DNA of 10,485 nucleotides, taken from Verrucomicrobiales bacterium (GTDB taxonomy: Bacteria; Verrucomicrobiota; Verrucomicrobiia; Verrucomicrobiales; DEV007). The notes beneath the pieces were generated by a model. The model searched no databases, was not told the DNA's origin, and worked only from the letters and a program-made list of their open reading frames with translations. This document shows positions 6,787 to 10,485 of this stretch, piece by piece; position 1 is the first letter of the stretch, and each line of letters opens with the position of its first letter. A program made the position numbers and the translations under genes. The DNA lies in assembly GCA_013003335.1 (NCBI GenBank), contig JABDJT010000032.1, forward strand, positions 1 through 10,485, given 5' to 3'.

Positions 6787-8307
6787 TTACCGGATGGCAG
6801 CGAGTGCCTCTTCGAACCGGTCTACCAGGTCCCCCGGTTCCTCCACTCCGATCCAGGTCCGGATCAGATTGCGATCGACACCGCGATCGGCAGCCCAATC
6901 CAGTTCCGGGTAGTGAGCCAACAGCGTGTAGGGGCAGGCGAGGGAATAATTCGTTCCCAGACTCGGCCCCTTGGAAACCCGGAGTGCATCGTAAAAGGGC
7001 GGTGCGGTTTTCGCTGCATCCTTAAGCAAAAACGAGATCAGACCGGAATAACCGCCGCCGGATTTGAGCGCGGCTTCGTAAAATTCCGGTGTTTCGGATT
7101 TGGGAAACCAAACCTGCTCGACGAGTGGGTGGCCTGACAGGAAATCGAACACCTCTTCGGCATTCTCATTGGTCGCGGTGACCCGCTCTACATAGTGGCG
7201 GGAGTTTGCTTCCAGGACGAGAGCATCGAGCGCGAAAAGAGGATTCGCGGCTTCCTCGTCGGCCAGCATTTCGCAGAATTCAGCAGCAAAAGGGCTGTCT
7301 GCCCGGACGGAAACGGCTCCGGCCATCACGTCCCCGACCCCGGAAAACGATTTCGTCAAACTGGTAGTCACAATGTCGGCAAACTGGAACGAGTCGACGT
7401 TAACCGACGTGGCAATCGTGTCGTCGATCACCAGCGGGATGCCTCGCTCGCGCAGACGTTGGCTGATTTCCGCCAGATCCGCCGTCCGGAGAAGGGGGTT
7501 ACTGGGAATCTCGGTAAAAACACCGGCGAGCGATTCGTGTTCGGACAACGCGGATTCCAATTGGGAAACTCCACCACTATTGCCCGTGAGAGAAATGTCG
7601 ATGACGCCGGCCGGGTTGAATTCCTCCTGAACCTTCATCAGGTCGAGATAAGGGAACTCGATTTGGGCGGTCGGCAAACCGGCACGCAACTTCAGCAAGC
7701 TGCGATGAATTGCCGAGATGGCCCCCATGCCGCAGGAAAACAGGAATACCCGTTTCGCACTCGCGTTTTCGCCCAAGTGTTCCGCCACGCGATCCCGAAT
7801 AATGTCTCCCGCCTGATCACCCGCCGCGAGAATTTCCGGATCGACCGGGGAATCCGTCAGGGCCGCGTTGGCCAGTCGACTGGAAACGATTTCGCCGCTG
7901 TGCTGCCAGAATTTCCAGGCGGCATCGAATGATTCGTCGGGAAAAATCAGGGCCGTCAGATTTTCCCAGCCGTAGCTCTCCATTCGGCATGACGCCCCCG
8001 TTTTCGCTTTCACAAAATCGGCACCCCGCCACGCTGCGCCGAGCGAAGGTAAGACCATCGCCATTTCCCGGCCATCCGGTTTGCAAAATTCATCCCGCGC
8101 GGCAAGAAACAACTCCGCTACATCCGGATGTGTCACGAAACGCGGGTAACCGGTTTCCATTTCGTCGATCACCTTCTGATCGCCCTCCTCGTATCCGATC
8201 ACGTGCTCCCAGCAGGGCAGACAAACCGATACCGCGTGGGGTGAATCCGGAATCGGTGCGCCGAGATCGGATTTTTCGCAAAGCGGGTCGGTGAAGAGAT
8301 CGCGCAT
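6787..8307 (-). CDS. PLP-dependent Str2-like cystathionine gamma-synthase family protein
   Basis: This is a cytoplasmic PLP enzyme of the Cys/Met metabolism (gamma) family, 506 residues against about 380-400 for standard bacterial members. The PLP core is visible: phosphate-binding loop SCGMGAISAI (191-200), cofactor Asp295 in PLVIDD, Schiff-base Lys319 in TTSLTKSFSG, a GPSLGTNYSL loop (447-456) in the place of SLGGxES, and Arg483 in LIRTWIGVE for substrate carboxylate. Residues 1-120 replace the usual YxRxGNP N-terminal arm with an extension containing LGAPIPDSPHAVSVCLP, HVIGYEEGD and TGYPRF. From memory this resembles fungal Str2-type cystathionine gamma-synthases, which join an activated homoserine to cysteine. 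The likely role is therefore forward transsulfuration, but this is inference. ATG 8307 starts 3 nt after the stop of another gamma-family PLP gene, so the pair is surely co-transcribed. No Shine-Dalgarno is visible. Confidence 0.85.
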   Translation of the reverse strand: MRDLFTDPLCEKSDLGAPIPDSPHAVSVCLPCWEHVIGYEEGDQKVIDEMETGYPRFVTHPDVAELFLAARDEFCKPDGREMAMVLPSLGAAWRGADFVKAKTGASCRMESYGWENLTALIFPDESFDAAWKFWQHSGEIVSSRLANAALTDSPVDPEILAAGDQAGDIIRDRVAEHLGENASAKRVFLFSCGMGAISAIHRSLLKLRAGLPTAQIEFPYLDLMKVQEEFNPAGVIDISLTGNSGGVSQLESALSEHESLAGVFTEIPSNPLLRTADLAEISQRLRERGIPLVIDDTIATSVNVDSFQFADIVTTSLTKSFSGVGDVMAGAVSVRADSPFAAEFCEMLADEEAANPLFALDALVLEANSRHYVERVTATNENAEEVFDFLSGHPLVEQVWFPKSETPEFYEAALKSGGGYSGLISFLLKDAAKTAPPFYDALRVSKGPSLGTNYSLACPYTLLAHYPELDWAADRGVDRNLIRTWIGVEEPGDLVDRFEEALAAIR

Positions 8308-8310
8308 CGA

Positions 8311-9471
8311 TCAGGAAACGTTCAAAAGACCTTCCCTCACATCCCGGATCAAATCAGCCACGTGTTCAATTCCGATGGAAAACCGGACCAGCGAATCGGT
8401 GATGCCAACGGATTCCCGAGTCTCCTTCGGCACACTGGCATGTGTCATCGAAGCGGGATGACAGCAAAGCGACTCGACTCCTCCGAGGCTCTCGGCCTTG
8501 GGAAAATAACGGAGGCCGTCGAGAAATTGCTGGGTTGCCTCGAGGCTCAGGCCAAAATCAGCCGTCACGATGCCGGACCCGCCGGACATCTGCCGCTTCG
8601 CGATTTCGAATTGCGGGTGCGATTCCAGGAACGGGTATCGGACAAATTTGGCGTCGGTTTCGTCTTCCAGAAACCGGGCAAAAGTCAGCGCGTTTTCGCA
8701 ATGCCGTTCCATCCGGATCGCTTCCGTTTTCGCTCCCCGCACCGTCAGCCAGCAATCCATGGGTGAGGGCTGCAACCCGAGTGCTTTCTGCGCGAAAATC
8801 ATTTTTTCCTGCCAGTCACCGTCGTTTGTGCAAACCGCGCCGACAAGCGCATCGGAATGGCCGTTCGTGTATTTTGTGAGCGAGACGAGCGACAGATCGG
8901 CCCCGAGTTCAAGCGGACGCTGGAGAAAACTGGAAGCAAAGGTGTTGTCGACAAGGAGTGGCGCACCGGCCGCGTGGGCGGCTTCCGCCGAGCGTGCGAT
9001 GTCGATGACTTTCAGGTTTGGATTGGTCGGCGATTCGATCCAGACCAGGGCGGGCTTGTGATCGGCGATAGCACCAAACGTCGCATCGTCGGTGAAATCG
9101 AGGTATACGATTTCCACGCCGAATTTTGTGAACACCTGGTCAAACAGGCGGAAGGTGCAGCCGTAAATATTTTCTTCCGCCACGACGGTATCGCCCGATT
9201 TCAAAGTCGATACGACGGCCGTGATCGCCGATACGCCGCTGCCGAAAACGGTGGCGTGCTCGGCCGATTCGAGGCTTGCGATCGTCCGGTCGAGCAGTCG
9301 GAAATTTGGATTTCCCGACCGGGTGTAGTCGAACTGATTCGGATTTCCGTATTCGAATGTCGAGGTCAGCCAGACCGGTGGAATGACCGCTCCGGTTTCG
9401 CCCACGAAATCGCGCCCCGAGTGAATGGCCCGGGTTTCGAAATGTTCGTCGCTGGAATTTTCTTCGTTCAC
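8311..9471 (-). CDS. Cystathionine gamma-synthase/gamma-lyase type trans-sulfuration enzyme
   Basis: This is a cytoplasmic PLP-dependent Cys/Met metabolism enzyme of normal length (386 residues). Features in order: FETRAIHSG (11-19); PPVWLTSTFEY; YTRSGNP (49-55) donating Tyr and Arg to the neighbouring subunit's PLP phosphate; the GSGVSAI loop (77-83); Tyr103 in NIYGCTF stacking on the cofactor; cofactor Asp175 in LVDNTFAS; Schiff-base Lys200 in SLTKYTNGHSD; AESLGGVESL (326-335); HPASMTHASVP; and FSIGIEHVADLI at the end. The SLGGVESL...SMTHA form is that of MetB/cystathionine gamma-lyase enzymes. With a Str2-like synthase next door it may act as a lyase instead; O-acylhomoserine sulfhydrylase is the other option. 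Sequence alone does not settle the reaction. The start is GTG 9471, whose G is the last base of repeat copy C; no upstream in-frame start is seen and there is no Shine-Dalgarno. Confidence 0.92.
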   Translation of the reverse strand: MNEENSSDEHFETRAIHSGRDFVGETGAVIPPVWLTSTFEYGNPNQFDYTRSGNPNFRLLDRTIASLESAEHATVFGSGVSAITAVVSTLKSGDTVVAEENIYGCTFRLFDQVFTKFGVEIVYLDFTDDATFGAIADHKPALVWIESPTNPNLKVIDIARSAEAAHAAGAPLLVDNTFASSFLQRPLELGADLSLVSLTKYTNGHSDALVGAVCTNDGDWQEKMIFAQKALGLQPSPMDCWLTVRGAKTEAIRMERHCENALTFARFLEDETDAKFVRYPFLESHPQFEIAKRQMSGGSGIVTADFGLSLEATQQFLDGLRYFPKAESLGGVESLCCHPASMTHASVPKETRESVGITDSLVRFSIGIEHVADLIRDVREGLLNVS

Positions 9472-9513
9472 GATCCAACAGGGTACGTTCGATGAACCAA
9501 CAGGGTTGGTTCG
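9471..9513 (-). repeat. 43-bp palindromic intergenic element, copy C
   Basis: It lies between the gluconokinase stop (9525) and the PLP gene GTG start, overlapping the start codon by one base. On the - strand the first 21 nt are arm CGAACCAAC, loop CCT and arm GTTGGTTCA. The second part, beginning TCGAACGTACCC and ending TGTTGGATCG, is an inverted copy. It aligns to copy B at 34 of 43 positions, and six of the nine differences are two triplets present in reverse-complement form (AGG/CCT and ATC/GAT). Orientation relative to the downstream gene is the same as in copies A and B. Confidence 0.85.
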
Positions 9514-9524
9514 TTCCGGTCAAC

Positions 9525-10028
9525 TCAAAGGTCTGTCAGCCTTTCAATCGCCGTCTCAATCCCGTCTTCAATTTCGACGATCAGTGGGTTTTCGTCTTCG
9601 CCGGGCTCTTCGAGCGTTTCGAACTGGCTGTCGAGCAACGATGGCGGCATGTATTCGTGCTCCCGGTCGTTGACATGGCCGAGGATGGTTTCTTTCGAAC
9701 CGCGAATAAAAATGATCAGCGGATTTTTGAAATCGCGGAGCAGGTAATCGCGGTATTCGCGCTTCAGTGCCGAGCAGGCGAGCGTCACGGGTTTTCCTTC
9801 GGGTGATTTTTCGATCGCGGATTTCGCTTCTTCGCGAAGTCGATCGAACCACGGCCAGCGGTCATCGTCCGTCAGCGGGATTCCCGCGCCCATTTTCTCC
9901 TTATTTTCCGGCGGATGAAAATCGTCGCCTTCGAGGAATGGCCAACCGCTCCGTTCTTCCAGCGTGCGACCAAGGGTGGTTTTCCCACATCCGGAGACGC
10001 CCATGAGGACGATGAGATCGTGGTTCAT
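9525..10028 (-). CDS. gntK: Gluconokinase
   Basis: This is a cytoplasmic kinase that phosphorylates D-gluconate to 6-phosphogluconate with ATP, feeding the pentose phosphate or Entner-Doudoroff route. The 167 residues match the normal length of the GntK/IdnK family. Seen here: P-loop MGVSGCGKTT (9-18), the family hallmark EGDDFHPPENKEKMGAGIPLTDDDRWPW (33-60) for sugar and Mg binding, LACSALKREYRDYLR-like LACSALKREYRDYLL (83-97), FIRGSKE (107-113), and a C-terminal EYMPPSLLDSQFETLEEP (125-142), the family's lid and substrate region. ATG 10028 overlaps the stop of the upstream enolase-superfamily gene by ATGA, so the two are coupled. A GGAGG lies 13 nt upstream of the start, rather far. Residue identities do not separate GntK from IdnK. 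Confidence 0.96.
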   Translation of the reverse strand: MNHDLIVLMGVSGCGKTTLGRTLEERSGWPFLEGDDFHPPENKEKMGAGIPLTDDDRWPWFDRLREEAKSAIEKSPEGKPVTLACSALKREYRDYLLRDFKNPLIIFIRGSKETILGHVNDREHEYMPPSLLDSQFETLEEPGEDENPLIVEIEDGIETAIERLTDL

Positions 10029-10485
10029 CTGCCAAAAACCGCCTCCGGCAACTCCCGCTCAATCTCGTCATTCCGATACCCGAACCCGCCGTCCTGCGCC
10101 AGCGTCGAGCCATCCGAAATCCCGTTGCGCCGTACATGCAGGCCGGGGTGAATCTTTTCATCCGGCAAACTCGCGGCCGGGTAAAACTGCATCGCGTTGC
10201 TCTCGACTCCCATGATTGTTCCAGCGTGAGCGGCGAGGAGAAAATGCGGGATCTGGGCGAGCATGGGGTTGGTCAAGTCCTGCACCATCAAGGTCATGCC
10301 ATGGGCTTTCGCCCAGCAGAGACTGAGCAACGCGCCGGTCTGGGTTTTGCAGGTTTTCAGGGCGACCCCGGTCCAGCCGAGTTCACGGCCCATTTTCACA
10401 AAACGCCAATCGTGTGCGCTTTCGTCCATGAAAAGCGGTTTGCGGGCGGACACGCTGTGGACGTCGATCTGGTTCGCCTCGAGGT
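10025..10485 (-). CDS. Enolase superfamily (mandelate racemase/muconate lactonizing type) enzyme, C-terminal part
   Basis: The frame is open to the window edge, so only about the last 152 residues are present and the start is outside. PLFMDES supplies the third metal-ligand position at the end of a barrel strand. GVALKTCKTQTG follows, with Lys at the place of the acid/base lysine of the muconate-lactonizing-like subgroup. Then come MTLMVQDLTNPMLAQIPHFLLAAH and a long C-terminal tail with GVESNAMQFYPAAS and HPGLHVRRNG. These enzymes abstract the proton alpha to a carboxylate, for example as sugar-acid dehydratases or epimerases. The 4-nt overlap with gluconokinase suggests a sugar-acid substrate. 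An internal GTG at 10453 is not the start, because the same frame reads LEANQIDVHSVSARKPLF across it. The first two metal ligands and the N-terminal capping domain are not in view. Confidence 0.85.
   Translation of the reverse strand, partial: LEANQIDVHSVSARKPLFMDESAHDWRFVKMGRELGWTGVALKTCKTQTGALLSLCWAKAHGMTLMVQDLTNPMLAQIPHFLLAAHAGTIMGVESNAMQFYPAASLPDEKIHPGLHVRRNGISDGSTLAQDGGFGYRNDEIERELPEAVFGR

Noticed and set aside
9471..9523. Small peptide frames in the repeats reading NQQGWF or NQPCWF
   Set aside because: The same hexapeptides arise in several frames simply because the repeat is palindromic. None continues into a plausible protein, although the recurrence could mislead gene callers.
10025..10453. 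GTG at 10453 as the true start of the enolase-superfamily gene
   Set aside because: The frame stays open upstream to the window end with plausible family sequence, and the barrel could not begin at the DES strand.

Overview
The window looks like chromosomal DNA from a free-living Gram-negative bacterium of the Planctomycetes-Verrucomicrobia-Chlamydiae group, most likely a Verrucomicrobiota member. This is an inference from gene content: a secreted PQQ-type beta-propeller starting with the HWPQFRGP signature, a secreted prolyl-oligopeptidase-like hydrolase with the C-terminal IYPNP...INSGLTF block typical of that group, a small outer-membrane beta-barrel, a GH16 glucanase, and mostly leaderless or Shine-Dalgarno-poor starts. 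There is no rRNA or tRNA gene, no CRISPR array and no insertion sequence. The region is gene-dense, with no gene-free stretch above about 125 bases.

Layout. Bases 1-719 (+ strand) hold the last codons of an upstream gene and a complete LolD/MacB-like ABC ATPase. The ATPase stop codon abuts the stop of the convergent gene that follows. Bases 720-5029 (- strand) form a probable three-gene unit for exported proteins, transcribed in the order membrane-anchored unknown protein, alpha/beta hydrolase (GTGA overlap), PQQ-like propeller. A divergent region at 5030-5152 leads to a GH16 glycoside hydrolase on the + strand. An AT-rich promoter region and a small outer-membrane beta-barrel gene follow, ending in a strong intrinsic terminator at 6752-6783. 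From 10485 down to 6787 all genes are on the - strand: an enolase-superfamily enzyme (cut by the window end), gluconokinase (ATGA overlap), a cystathionine gamma-synthase/lyase-type PLP enzyme, and 3 nt later a longer PLP enzyme resembling fungal Str2-type cystathionine gamma-synthase.

How they fit. The left half is an envelope/polymer-degradation neighbourhood: ATPase, anchored protein, secreted hydrolase, propeller, glucanase and outer-membrane barrel. The right half joins sugar-acid catabolism (dehydratase-like enzyme plus gluconokinase) to sulfur amino acid transsulfuration.

The most distinctive feature is a family of three 43-bp palindromic elements at 2027-2069, 5084-5126 and 9471-9513. 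They are intergenic, are built from two 21-nt hairpin units, and are all oriented the same way relative to the gene that starts next to them: 5 nt, 26 nt and -1 nt before the start codon. They differ partly by exact inversion of short central triplets. I regard them as a REP-like or regulatory repeat family worth following genome-wide.
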